In this document: positions 25,127 to 33,905 of the stretch, one piece after another
Numbering within the stretch: position 1 is the stretch's first letter
Layout of the letters: each line of letters opens with the position of its first letter
Origin: Lysobacterales bacterium
GTDB taxonomy: Bacteria; Pseudomonadota; Gammaproteobacteria; Xanthomonadales; SZUA-38
Direction: 5' to 3'
Assembly (NCBI GenBank): GCA_028285525.1
Contig: JANQOZ010000077.1
Coordinates: 1-64,000 of the forward strand
Length of the DNA: 64,000 nucleotides
Notes under the pieces: generated by a model
What the model was told of the DNA's origin: nothing
The model's input: only the letters and a program-made list of their open reading frames with translations
Databases searched by the model: none
Made by a program: the position numbers and the translations under genes

Positions 25127-26410
25127 ATGCGTCCCCGGCAGTACATCTCCACCACCGGCTCAAGGCTGCTTTTGATCCTGCTGCTCGGCCTCGTGCTCGC
25201 GCCGCTTCAGGCGCAGGAGATCTCTCAGCTGCAGGCGCTGGTGGACGTGTTCAGCGATCCCGGAGACGCGGTCCAGGCTGAGCTGGTCCAGGGCGTGGTC
25301 GTGCTCAACGGCGAATGGCAGGGCGACCCGACGCCAGCCGGTCTGCTGGAGGCCCTGCGCAGCCAGCCGGGCATCGTCGCGATCCGCGACAACACGACGC
25401 TGGCCGCCGCCCCGGCGGGCCTTGAACCCACCGTCAACCGCTTTCAGCGGATGCTCGATAAGCTGGTGGCCTACCTGCCGCTCGCCGGCACGGCGCTGGC
25501 AATTGTGATTGGCTTCTGGCTGCTGTCTGGCGTCGTTCGCTGGCTGGAGCCCGGCCTGGGCAAGGTGCTGCGCAACGCCTGGATTCGGCGTCTGGTGGTG
25601 CAGCTGCTGCAGACCGCAATCGTGATTGCAGGCATCGTGCTGGCGCTGGATACGCTCAACGCCACCGCCCTGGTTGGCAGCATTCTCGGCGCCGCGGGAA
25701 TCGTGGGTATCGCCGTCGGTTTTGCCTTCCGCGACCTGATCGAAAACTACATCGCCAGCCTGATGCTTGGTATTCGCCAGCCGTTTCGGCCCGGAGACCA
25801 CGTCGACATCGAGGGCCGCGAGGGCATCGTCGCCACGCTCACCACCCGGTCCACCATTCTGATGACCTTCGAGGGCAACCGGCTGCGGATACCGAACGGC
25901 GAGGTATTCAAGTCCACCATCATGAACTACTCCACCCACCCCGAGCGACGGTTTTCTTTTGAGGTGGGTGTGGGCTACAACGTCGACCTTGCAGCCGCGA
26001 TCAATCTGGGGGTGGAAATCCTCCGGTCCAGCGACGGGGTCATCGAAGACCCGGCGCCCGCAGGCCGCGTGTCGGCGCTTGGCGACTCGACGGTGACCCT
26101 CACTTTCTTTGCCTGGGTCAATCAGGATCAGGCCGACTTCGGCTGGGTGCGCAGCCAGTGCCTGATCCGCGTCAAGCAGGCTTTTGAAGCCCATCAGCTG
26201 GACATGCCGGAGCCGACCTATAACCTCCGGATCGCGCGCAAGGGTGAAGACACCAGCGTCGCGCCGACTTCCCCCGCATCTACCGCCGAGCTGAAACCGG
26301 AGCCAGCCCCGGAGGACGAATTCGCCCGAACTCAGGCCGCGCGGGAAGCCGAGCAGGCCGAGGACAGCCTGTTCGATCCGGAATCCGCCGAAGATCAGCG
26401 AGACGGCTGA
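25127..26410 (+). CDS. MscS-family mechanosensitive channel
   Basis: 427 residues. Signal peptide (residues 1-30), then a ~60-residue periplasmic segment resembling a BON-like fold (ELVQGVVVLNGEW), three TM helices at ~117-210, and the pore helix/beta-domain motif GAAGIVGIAVGFAFRDLIENYIASLMLGIRQPFRPGD, the hallmark of MscS. The RIPNGEVFKSTIMNYS and C-terminal alpha/beta domain follow, ending in an acidic, Glu-rich tail. It releases small solutes on hypo-osmotic shock. Monocistronic by context. Confidence 0.9.
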   Translation: MRPRQYISTTGSRLLLILLLGLVLAPLQAQEISQLQALVDVFSDPGDAVQAELVQGVVVLNGEWQGDPTPAGLLEALRSQPGIVAIRDNTTLAAAPAGLEPTVNRFQRMLDKLVAYLPLAGTALAIVIGFWLLSGVVRWLEPGLGKVLRNAWIRRLVVQLLQTAIVIAGIVLALDTLNATALVGSILGAAGIVGIAVGFAFRDLIENYIASLMLGIRQPFRPGDHVDIEGREGIVATLTTRSTILMTFEGNRLRIPNGEVFKSTIMNYSTHPERRFSFEVGVGYNVDLAAAINLGVEILRSSDGVIEDPAPAGRVSALGDSTVTLTFFAWVNQDQADFGWVRSQCLIRVKQAFEAHQLDMPEPTYNLRIARKGEDTSVAPTSPASTAELKPEPAPEDEFARTQAAREAEQAEDSLFDPESAEDQRDG

Positions 26411-26453
26411 CGTCTGCCAGCCGATCAACGAGACTTAGCCGAGAGCCAACGCC

Positions 26454-26759
26454 ATGCCGGTCACCTTCAGCACCCCTTCTCATCCCCGAATCATGCAGCT
26501 CGACCACGTCGCCCGAAGCCTGCTCCGGATGATGGGACAAACCGACCTCGTTCCCGGCGCGCTGCGCGCCGAGAACGTCGCCACCGCTGCCGAAAAACTC
26601 CGAGAAGCTCTCGCAGCGCAGGCGTCGCCGAAGGACGAGGGCGGGGAAGACGCCGGCCAGGATGGCGAGCCCAAGGTCAGCGACCAGATGCGCGCCCAGC
26701 CGCTGCTGGAGCTGCTCGACGCCGCCGCTGCCCGCGGCGATCACGTCATGTGGGAGTAA
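26454..26759 (+). CDS. DUF1840 family protein
   Basis: 101 residues. The N-terminus VTFSTPSHPRIMQLDHVARSLLRMMGQ matches DUF1840 (VTFKSxAxxxIxMxxDVAxxLLxxMG), with a charged linker and a final LLELLDAAAARGDHVMWE. Function unknown. GAGAG precedes the ATG. It ends 10 bp before the convergent modC stop. Confidence 0.8.
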   Translation: MPVTFSTPSHPRIMQLDHVARSLLRMMGQTDLVPGALRAENVATAAEKLREALAAQASPKDEGGEDAGQDGEPKVSDQMRAQPLLELLDAAAARGDHVMWE

Positions 26760-26769
26760 CGACGGCGCA

Positions 26770-27909
26770 CTACCCTGCCAGCAGCACCCGGCAGGCGGTC
26801 GATTTAATTAGCAGAAAAACGGGGTCGCCGGGCTTGAGCGCCAGCTCAGCCAGCGACGCATGGGTGATTTCCACCCGAATCGTCGGCTCGAAACCGTCCA
26901 CGCGGGCCTCGATCATGGCGAGCTCCCCCGCTTCGACAACGCCGGCAACGGTCGCTGACAGCGTGTTGCGCGCTGAGGTTAGCCCGGGGGCCCGCGTCGT
27001 CAGAGTCACGCTTCGGGCCGGGATGGTCAGCAGCGCCTCGCCGGCCTGCACCCCGGCGCGGCCCGGTACCCGCAGCGTGGGGCCTGAAGTGTCGAGGGAC
27101 AGCACCATCTCGCCACCCTCTGCGCCGGCCACGGTGCACTGAAACACGTTCTCAAAGCCCGGCAGATCATTAACGATGCCGTCACCGGCTTCGAGCGCCG
27201 CGCCCGCCAGAACCTCCGCCGGCTGACCGTCGGCCGCCAGCTTGCCCTGGTCCAGCATCAGTACCCGGTGGCAGCACGCCTGGAGCTCGGTCGAATCGTG
27301 AGACACCCAAAGGGTCAACAACTCGCGTTCGCGCAGCCAACGCTTAAGTCCGCGCCAGATGCGCAGTCGTCGGGTTGGGTCAACAGCGCTGAGCGGTTCA
27401 TCGAGCAGCAGCAGCCGGGGTTCAGCGCAAAGCGCACGGGCGAGCGCCACCCGCTGGCGCTCACCGCCGGAAAGGCTGTCGCTGTTCCGCTCAAGGAGCC
27501 CCCCCAGCTCCAGCATCTGTATCACCTGCTCGCGATCGCGAACATCGAGCAGCCGACGACCCGCCGCAAGCTGACGAGCCACAGACCCACCTGGAAACAG
27601 CAGGCTTTCCTGCGGGACATAGCCGACGCCGCGCGCCTCCGGCGGTAAAAAGGTGCCGTCGGAGCTGTCCTGCCAGCATTCATCCCCGAACGACAGCGAC
27701 CCCGCGGCGGCAGGTTCCAAACCCACCAGCGTGCGCAGCAGCGTGCTTTTGCCCGCGCCCGACGGCCCCGCAATCCCCGTCACACCGCCATCGAGGCGGC
27801 ACGAAAGCTCGATCGTGATTTCGCCGACGCCCAGCGTCAGCCCACTCAGGGTCAGCGTTGCGCCAGCCACTAAGGACGCCCCCGCTTCTGGCTGCGGGCG
27901 ATCAGCCAT
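26770..27909 (-). CDS. modC: Molybdate ABC transporter ATP-binding protein
   Basis: 379 residues. Walker A GPSGAGKST, Q-loop VPQESLLFPG, ABC signature LSGGERQRVALARAL, Walker B LLLLDEPLSAVD and H-loop LWVSHDS are present. A C-terminal molybdopterin-binding (MOP/TOBE) domain follows (~290-379), with VTLTTRAPGLTSARNTL and FLLIKSTACRVLLAG, as in ModC. Powers molybdate import through ModB. Its annotated start overlaps the end of modB by 40 bases; a slightly later start is possible. Confidence 0.9.
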   Translation of the reverse strand: MADRPQPEAGASLVAGATLTLSGLTLGVGEITIELSCRLDGGVTGIAGPSGAGKSTLLRTLVGLEPAAAGSLSFGDECWQDSSDGTFLPPEARGVGYVPQESLLFPGGSVARQLAAGRRLLDVRDREQVIQMLELGGLLERNSDSLSGGERQRVALARALCAEPRLLLLDEPLSAVDPTRRLRIWRGLKRWLRERELLTLWVSHDSTELQACCHRVLMLDQGKLAADGQPAEVLAGAALEAGDGIVNDLPGFENVFQCTVAGAEGGEMVLSLDTSGPTLRVPGRAGVQAGEALLTIPARSVTLTTRAPGLTSARNTLSATVAGVVEAGELAMIEARVDGFEPTIRVEITHASLAELALKPGDPVFLLIKSTACRVLLAG

Positions 27910-28547
27910 TCCGACGTCGCCAGCGCAGCAAAACCCAGCGCGAGCGCCACGCCGATCAGAATCGCCGCGTCACCATCTTTACCCACCTGCTGAGCAGCGT
28001 AGATTGCGCTGGCCAGCGTCTGCGTCTGAAAGGGGATGTTGCCGGCGACGGTCACCGTCGCGCCAAACTCGCTGGCGGCGCGCGTAAAGCCCAGAATTGC
28101 GGCCGCGCTTAAGCCCCGGCCCGCCAGCGGCAGCACGGTGCCGAAAAACGTTTGCAGCGGGCTGTGCCCGAGGGTGCGCGAGACCTCCTGCAGACGCGGG
28201 TCAACCTCCTCGAAAGCCGCCTTGGCGGTTCGCAGCACGATGGGAAAGGCCATGACAGCGGCTGCCACCACCGCGGCCTGCCAGGTCAACAGCCAGCTTG
28301 CCTGGAGACCCAGCACGGTCGTGCCATCCGGGCCATCCCTGGCGAGCAGCTGGAGCAGGACAAAGCCGACCGCCGTCGGCGGCAGCACCATGGGCAGACT
28401 GAGCAGAATGTAGACAAGCCGCGCGCCAACCCCCTCTCGGCGCGCCAGCCAGCGCGCCACCGGCAGCGCCAGGGCCAGCGCCAGGAGCGTTGCGAGCGTG
28501 GCGATTTTGAGCGTCAGCCACAGCGCGCTCAATACCGCCGGGCTCAT
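27870..28547 (-). CDS. modB: Molybdate ABC transporter permease
   Basis: 225 residues with five or six TM helices. SLPMVLPPTAVGFVLLQLL and the EAA-type loop EVSRTLGHSPLQTFFGTVLPLAGRG, then TRAASEFGATVTVAGNIPFQTQTL, are hallmarks of ModB permeases. ATG 28547 is the start of the family homology; the frame extends ~50 codons upstream without similarity. Divergent from modA with a 116-bp promoter region. Confidence 0.9.
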   Translation of the reverse strand: MSPAVLSALWLTLKIATLATLLALALALPVARWLARREGVGARLVYILLSLPMVLPPTAVGFVLLQLLARDGPDGTTVLGLQASWLLTWQAAVVAAAVMAFPIVLRTAKAAFEEVDPRLQEVSRTLGHSPLQTFFGTVLPLAGRGLSAAAILGFTRAASEFGATVTVAGNIPFQTQTLASAIYAAQQVGKDGDAAILIGVALALGFAALATSEWLIARSQKRGRP

Positions 28548-28663
28548 AAGCCCGACGACGGTCGGAGGGCTCCCTGAGCCCATACGGACCGCGTGGTAAG
28601 CTGCGGCGAGCCTGTTGCCAAACGGGTCATGACCGCTACCATCGCTTCGACGACACGGGCAGG

Positions 28664-29473
28664 ATGCTGAACATTTCTCTGCGCATGAGGGCGCCATCTT
28701 ACAGCTTCCTGCCGGCGTTGCTCCTGGCGCTGACGCTCGGCGCGTGTGGCCCGTCGGCGACCGATCGGCCGCTGCAGATCTTCGCCGCCGCCAGCCTGGG
28801 CGAGGTCGCCGAGGAACTGGCCACCGCCTATCGACAACAGCACTCGGATGTTGCGATTCGCCTCAACCTGGCAGGGTCTAACGTGCTGGCGAGGCAGATT
28901 GAGAAGGGCGCCAGCGCCGACCTGTTCATCAGCGCCAATACCGACTGGATTGATCGGCTGGACCAGCAGGGTCTGCTGGTCACGGACGGCCGCGCAGCGC
29001 TGCTCGCCAATCGGCTGGTGGTGGTTGCCGCCAGCAGCTCGGACTGGTCGCTGGATCGGATCGAAGCGCTTCCCGAGCTGGATTTTCGATTCCTGGCCAT
29101 GGCAGATCCCGAAGCGGTACCGGCGGGTATCTATGCGCGGCAGTTCCTGGAATCCATCATGCTGGACTCCGGCACCTTATGGCAGGCGCTGTCGGATCGC
29201 CTTGCCCCGGCGGCAGACGTCCGGCGCGCTCTGGCGATGGCGCGGGCGGATTCGTCGGTGCTGGCAATCGTCTATCACACCGACGCGGCAACGGCGTCAG
29301 ACCTGAAGATCCTCTACTCGGTACCCGAAGACGCGGTGGTGATCCGCTATGAGACGGCGCTCGTCGGACAAGGCCAGCCTCACCCGGCAGCCCGGGATTT
29401 TTTCGACTTTCTTGTCAGCCCCGCGGCCGAAGCGATTTATCGCCGCTTCGGATTCTTGACCGCTTCGCGCTAA
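28664..29473 (+). CDS. modA: Molybdate-binding periplasmic lipoprotein
   Basis: 269 residues. A signal peptide with lipobox LGAC anchors the protein. QIFAAASLGEVAEELATAY and LAGSNVLARQIEKGASADLFISA are the conserved oxyanion-binding blocks of ModA; LAMADPEAVPAGIYARQFL is the second lobe with the ligand Ser/Ala contacts. Delivers molybdate or tungstate to ModBC, which is encoded divergently. The first ATG (28664) is used; the ATG at 28685 is also plausible. Convergent with the next gene, with overlapping stops. Confidence 0.9.
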   Translation: MLNISLRMRAPSYSFLPALLLALTLGACGPSATDRPLQIFAAASLGEVAEELATAYRQQHSDVAIRLNLAGSNVLARQIEKGASADLFISANTDWIDRLDQQGLLVTDGRAALLANRLVVVAASSSDWSLDRIEALPELDFRFLAMADPEAVPAGIYARQFLESIMLDSGTLWQALSDRLAPAADVRRALAMARADSSVLAIVYHTDAATASDLKILYSVPEDAVVIRYETALVGQGQPHPAARDFFDFLVSPAAEAIYRRFGFLTASR

Positions 29474-31779
29474 GGCCGGGGCTTTTGGTCCCTTTTTTGG
29501 TCTCTGGCCTCGGCCAGCAGCACTGCCGCCCGCTCCACCACCGCTGACCAGTCGCCCGGCGCCGTCTGCCGGACCAGGCGCACGCTCGGATACCAGGGTG
29601 ATAAGTCACCGTCGCGCTGCCAGCGCCAGTCAGGATCACTGTTGAGCATGATTAGAGTGGGTATACCGAGCGCACCGGCGACGTGACCCACCGCGGTGTC
29701 TACCGTGACCACCATGTCCAGCTGCTCGATCAGCGCGGCGGTTCTCGCGTACCCGGGGAGCTCAGGCTCCAGGTTGACCACCTGATGCTGTTTCAGCCAG
29801 CCGACCTCGTCGCTGGTGACCGGCATTTGCAGCGAAAAGAACCGGATGTCCGGCAGGTCGACCAACGGCGCAAGCTGAGGCAGCGCCATGGAGCGATGGT
29901 GATTTTCCTTATGCGTGGCTGAGCCGGACCAGCAGATGCCCACCCGAAAGCAGCCTTCGAGACGGCTGACCGTCGTCTGAGGCGGGATGGTGAGATAGCG
30001 GGTCGGCGCCGGCAGATTGTCCAGCGTAATGCCGAGCCAGCGCGGCAGGCTCATCAGCGGGCAAAAAACGTCGAACCGGTCTGCCGGGATCTGACCCGGA
30101 ACTCGGCTCTCAGCCACGCCCTCGATTTCGGCCACCAGCGGCGCAAGATTCTCGGGCCCCACGTAGATCAGCTCCCGGCAGCGTTGCGCCGCCAGCGGCA
30201 AAAACCGCAGAAACTGAATGTGGTCACCGTTGCCCTGCTCGCTGTGGACCAACAGCCGCTGACCGCTGATGTCTTCGCCCTGCCAGCAGGGCTGCTGGCA
30301 CTGAAACGGCACAAACTGGGGCGTCTGCCAGCGCCAGTCGTAGGCCTCCCAGCCCCGCGCGTAGTCACCCTGCTTGAGCAGCACGATGCCCCGATTGAAG
30401 TGGGCCAGCGCGAACTGGTTGTCGGTGGCCACCGCCTCGTCCAGCCAGCGCATGCCACTGTCGAAATCGCCGAGTCGGGTAAAGGCAAGACCGAGACTAT
30501 TCATCGCTTCCGCATTGTCGGGCTGCCCTTCGACAACCCGCTCGAGCACCGACACGGCGTCGCGCCAGCGTTCCGCGTCCACCAGGCACAGACCGAGCTG
30601 ATGCTGGGTTCGCGGATGGTCGGGGTGCTTGGCCAGGAGCTGCCGGTAAGCCTCAATCGCCTGGTCGAGTTTACCGTCCAGATGCTGCCGGGTCGCCTCC
30701 TCAAGCGCCTGCTCCACCGGGTCGGGCGGGGCCAGATTCTTCAGCACCTCGTCCGGCAGTTCGTAGGAGGTAGCCAGCGCCAGGCTGTCACCGTCGAGCA
30801 GCATCGGCCGGCGGTGAGGAAGCACCTGCACCTCAAATACTTCCTGCACGTTGCCGGTGAACTGCAGGAACGCAACCGTCTGCCCGGTGATGATATCCAC
30901 CACCCAGACGCCGCTCTTGCGTTCGGCCACCCGGCGGGTCAGGGGCAGCCCGGCGAACACGGCGCTTTCGCGGACCTGAGACAGGCCGATCAGCGCGTAG
31001 CGGTCGATAAAGTCGAGCCCTCGCGCGAAGCCCGGCAGCTCGGCCACCACCTCCGCAGGCCGGCCCGGGTCAGCGCACATCAGCTGCCCGGCGCCGGAGG
31101 CCAGGAACCACAGCTTGTTTTGATACCAGCGAGGCGAGTGGGGCATACACAGCCCGGCGGCCAGCACCTCGTTGCTGACGATATCCATCAGTTGCCCTCC
31201 GGATACCTTCCCGGCCCGCCAGCCGCCGGGGGTATCGGAGGCACCAAGCATGCTGACATAGCGCGGCTTCCCGTCGCGCATGCCCAGCCCATTCAGGTGG
31301 CAGCGATCACTGAGCTCGTACGCGCTGATAAACGGCGGCCGCCAGCGCGGCGTAAACGAAAAGGCGGTTTCTGCCGTAGCCAGACAGGACATGCGCGTAT
31401 TGACGAACCACAGCTCGCCGTCAGCGTCGTAGGCCATTTCGTGAATGTCGATGCTGCCGGTGATGTGGCTGGCGCGAGGCAGGTAGCAGGCGTCCTCGCT
31501 GCCGTTAGGCTGAAGCTTTTTCGCCACCGCCGGCAGATTGCGATAGGTGGTGATCGAGCCGGCGCCACCGACGGCCAGCTGGCCCGGCTTCACCGCCAGG
31601 CCCATCGGCTTGGCGAAGCTCACAAAATGGGTATTGACGCCGCCGCTGCCATCCTCTGCCTGCGGCCGTACCAGTACCAGCTGGCCGGCCTGATAGGTGG
31701 ATACCAGCAGCGAACAGCTCGCCTGGTGCAGCAGCTGGGCGAAGGAGTCGGTGGACTGGCTGGAGAAAGATTGAGTCAT
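29470..31779 (-). CDS. TIGR03032-type beta-propeller/TPR/glycosyltransferase-like fusion
   Basis: 769 residues in three parts. Residues ~1-340 are a TIGR03032 domain (LLVSTYQAGQLVLV, VNTRMSCLATAETAFSFTPRWRPPFI, LNGLGMRDGKPRYVSMLGASD). Residues ~360-490 are about four TPR units (AIEAYRQLLAKHPDHPRTQHQLGLCL and similar). The last ~270 residues resemble the ADP-heptose/GT9-like half seen in TPR glycosyltransferases (LLVHSEQGNGDHIQFLRFLPL; DTAVGHVAGALGIPTLIML). Likely a cytoplasmic glycan or protein-glycosylation factor; substrate unknown. The stop overlaps that of modA. Confidence 0.75.
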   Translation of the reverse strand: MTQSFSSQSTDSFAQLLHQASCSLLVSTYQAGQLVLVRPQAEDGSGGVNTHFVSFAKPMGLAVKPGQLAVGGAGSITTYRNLPAVAKKLQPNGSEDACYLPRASHITGSIDIHEMAYDADGELWFVNTRMSCLATAETAFSFTPRWRPPFISAYELSDRCHLNGLGMRDGKPRYVSMLGASDTPGGWRAGKVSGGQLMDIVSNEVLAAGLCMPHSPRWYQNKLWFLASGAGQLMCADPGRPAEVVAELPGFARGLDFIDRYALIGLSQVRESAVFAGLPLTRRVAERKSGVWVVDIITGQTVAFLQFTGNVQEVFEVQVLPHRRPMLLDGDSLALATSYELPDEVLKNLAPPDPVEQALEEATRQHLDGKLDQAIEAYRQLLAKHPDHPRTQHQLGLCLVDAERWRDAVSVLERVVEGQPDNAEAMNSLGLAFTRLGDFDSGMRWLDEAVATDNQFALAHFNRGIVLLKQGDYARGWEAYDWRWQTPQFVPFQCQQPCWQGEDISGQRLLVHSEQGNGDHIQFLRFLPLAAQRCRELIYVGPENLAPLVAEIEGVAESRVPGQIPADRFDVFCPLMSLPRWLGITLDNLPAPTRYLTIPPQTTVSRLEGCFRVGICWSGSATHKENHHRSMALPQLAPLVDLPDIRFFSLQMPVTSDEVGWLKQHQVVNLEPELPGYARTAALIEQLDMVVTVDTAVGHVAGALGIPTLIMLNSDPDWRWQRDGDLSPWYPSVRLVRQTAPGDWSAVVERAAVLLAEARDQKRDQKPRP

Positions 31780-32027
31780 GAAACGGGCTGGCGATGCCTC
31801 CAGCGATGGTAGGAGCGACCGGTACGGCGGTCAATTCGATGCCTGGCCGCACGCCGCACCATTATGGGTATAAGTGCCTATTGTCGCTCGGTGCGGCACT
31901 GACTCTAATGAACCGCTGGCGGGAGAACGCCTGCCAGCCGGCCCGGCTTAAGACACCGGTCAGGCTTAAGCCAATAAGAAACGAGCAGCGACCAGGAGGG
32001 GGATCTGCTGAACACCAGGGAAGCCAC
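31780..32027 (+). other. Leader region before the DUF1538 operon
   Basis: 248 bases between divergent genes. The downstream half contains GGCTTAAGCC, a perfect 10-bp palindrome about 60 bp before the ATG, and a direct copy GGCTTAAG about 20 bp earlier. The pair could be an operator. No promoter hexamers are convincing and no NtrC-type or sigma-54 site was seen. Confidence 0.35.
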
Positions 32028-32741
32028 ATGCTGAAGTCGCTGCAGCAGAGCCTGCGAGACATCACGCCCATTATCCTGGTGATCGGCTTTTTCCAGCTGC
32101 TGGTGCTGCGTCAGCCCTTTCCCAACCTGATGGAAACGCTCGCGGGTCTGGTCCTTGTGGTCATGGGCCTGTCGTTGTTTATCCAGGGGCTGGAGCTCGG
32201 GCTGTTCCCCATCGGCGAGTCGATGGCACACAGCTTCGCCAAGCGGGGCAGCCTCGCCTGGCTGCTGATCTTTGCCTTCGCCCTGGGGTTTGGCACAACG
32301 GTCGCTGAACCCGCGCTGATCGCCGTCGCCGCCGAAGCCGCCAGCGTTGCCGCGGAAGCCAGCTTCATCGAAGGTACCGAAGAGGCCATGGAGAGTTATG
32401 CCCTGGGCCTTCGCTTTACCGTGGCTATTGCGGTGGGCGTTGCCATCCTGATCGGCGTCCTCCGGATCCTGCGCGGCTGGCCTATCCAGTACCTCATCAT
32501 CGGTGGCTACATTCTCGTTGTGGCGATGACCGCGGTTGCCCCCAAGGAGATTGTCGGCATTGCGTATGACTCCGGCGGCGTCACCACGTCCACGATTACC
32601 GTTCCCCTGGTCACGGCGCTGGGCGTGGGGCTGGCCAGCAGCATTCGTGGCCGTAATCCGATGATCGACGGTTTTGGCCTGATTGCCTTCGCCTCGCTGA
32701 CGCCGATGGTTTTTGTGATGGCTTACGGGATGGTGGTATGA
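32028..32741 (+). CDS. DUF1538 membrane protein, half-size copy A
   Basis: 237 residues, ~7 TM segments. Core motifs [24 protein letters not shown] and [27 protein letters not shown] are those of DUF1538, normally found twice in one long protein. This copy carries one set, and the next gene carries the other, so the usual internal duplication is split into two overlapping genes. Polar Thr/Glu residues in membrane helices suggest a transporter. Start ATG 32028 is preceded by AGGG; upstream in-frame ATGs lie before homology. ATGA overlap with the next gene. Confidence 0.85.
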   Translation: MLKSLQQSLRDITPIILVIGFFQLLVLRQPFPNLMETLAGLVLVVMGLSLFIQGLELGLFPIGESMAHSFAKRGSLAWLLIFAFALGFGTTVAEPALIAVAAEAASVAAEASFIEGTEEAMESYALGLRFTVAIAVGVAILIGVLRILRGWPIQYLIIGGYILVVAMTAVAPKEIVGIAYDSGGVTTSTITVPLVTALGVGLASSIRGRNPMIDGFGLIAFASLTPMVFVMAYGMVV

Positions 32742-33520
32742 CCGAGTGGCTTCTCGAGCTGCTTGACGTCTCCGTCGCCACCGTGCGGGACGTGACGCCG
32801 ATTGCGGCGATCATCTTTGGCTTCCAGGGCCTGGTGCTGCGTCAAAAAATCCCCAATCTAAGAAATGTGCTGACCGGCTTTGTGCTCGTGCTGCTCGGCC
32901 TGACGCTGTTCCTGGTTGGCCTGGAACGTGCCCTGTTTCCAATCGGCCGGGTGATGGCGACCCAGCTTTCCGACCCGGATTTCATCAACGCCAGCGCCGG
33001 CTCCCTGATCGGCTGGCAGCGCTACTATTGGATCTACATCTTCGCCTTTGCGATCGGCTTTGCCACAACGGTCGCCGAACCCGCGCTGATCGCAGTCGCC
33101 ATGAAAGCGAGCGAAGTCTCCGGCGGAGCGGTCAAGGTATGGGGGCTGCGCGCGGCCGTAGCGCTGGGCGTTGCGGTCGGGATTTCCCTGGGCGCGTGGC
33201 GGATTGTCACCGGTCTGCCGCTGCACTACTTCATTATCGCGGGGTATATCATCGTCATTATTCAGACGATTTACGCGCCGCGGATGATCATCGCCCTGGC
33301 CTACGATTCTGGCGGCGTGACCACATCCACGGTCACGGTGCCGCTGGTGACGGCTCTCGGGCTGGGGCTGGCGGAGACGGTGCCGGGCCGCAGCCCGTTG
33401 CTGGACGGCTTTGGTCTGATCGCGTTCGCCAGCGTGTTTCCCATCATGACGGTGATGGGTTACGCGCAGCTTGCCCAGTTTAAGGAGTCGCGCGGCCGAC
33501 AAGCGAGACAAAGAGGATAG
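32738..33520 (+). CDS. DUF1538 membrane protein, half-size copy B
   Basis: 260 residues, homologous to the preceding gene over its whole length: [24 protein letters not shown] and [27 protein letters not shown] align with copy A. The ATG overlaps the copy A stop (ATGA), so equal production is expected and the pair probably makes a heterodimer equivalent to the fused form. The PII-like gene follows 4 bp after the stop, pointing to ligand-controlled transport. Confidence 0.85.
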   Translation: MTEWLLELLDVSVATVRDVTPIAAIIFGFQGLVLRQKIPNLRNVLTGFVLVLLGLTLFLVGLERALFPIGRVMATQLSDPDFINASAGSLIGWQRYYWIYIFAFAIGFATTVAEPALIAVAMKASEVSGGAVKVWGLRAAVALGVAVGISLGAWRIVTGLPLHYFIIAGYIIVIIQTIYAPRMIIALAYDSGGVTTSTVTVPLVTALGLGLAETVPGRSPLLDGFGLIAFASVFPIMTVMGYAQLAQFKESRGRQARQRG

Positions 33521-33524
33521 TCTG

Positions 33525-33878
33525 ATGAAATTCAAACTGATCATGGCGCTGGTGGAAGACGGTCGCACGGAAGCGGTCATACATGCCGCGCGAGAGGCCG
33601 GCGCCACTGGCGTGACGGTACTTAATAACGCCCGTGGCGAGGGCCTCAAGCCGCAGAAGACCTTCTTTGGTCTGTCACTGGAAACTCAGCGCGATCTGCT
33701 GCTGATGGTTGTCGGCGAGCAGGAGTGTCGGGCCGTTATGGAAAGGATCAACAAAGTCGCTGAGTTCGATACCCACTCCGGTGCCGGCATCGCGGTGCAG
33801 ATCGACGTCGAGGATACGGTCGGCGTGGCCCGTCAGGTGCAGGCGCTCAGAGAAAGCCACGCACACAACGAAGATTAG
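33525..33878 (+). CDS. PII-like regulatory protein of the DUF1538 operon
   Basis: 117 residues with the PII fold order (MKFKLIMALVEDGRTEAVIHAAREAGATGVTVLNNARGEG; a ferredoxin-like beta-alpha-beta repeat), short LLLMVVGEQECRAVMERINKVAEF and a C-terminal helix. It lacks the YRGAEY uridylylation loop of GlnK (compare Y51 at 42460-42801) and has a shorter, different loop, so it is a PII-family relative not controlled by GlnD. A nucleotide or small-molecule ligand is expected. GAGGATAG before the ATG; ends 27 bp before the convergent NDH-2 stop. Confidence 0.75.
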   Translation: MKFKLIMALVEDGRTEAVIHAAREAGATGVTVLNNARGEGLKPQKTFFGLSLETQRDLLLMVVGEQECRAVMERINKVAEFDTHSGAGIAVQIDVEDTVGVARQVQALRESHAHNED

Positions 33879-33905
33879 TCTCCTGTTCAGCGCACCTGAG
33901 ATATC

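Noticed and set aside
30184..31812. 542-residue plus-strand frame opposite the TIGR03032 protein
   Set aside because: Antisense shadow with Arg/His/Pro-rich composition.
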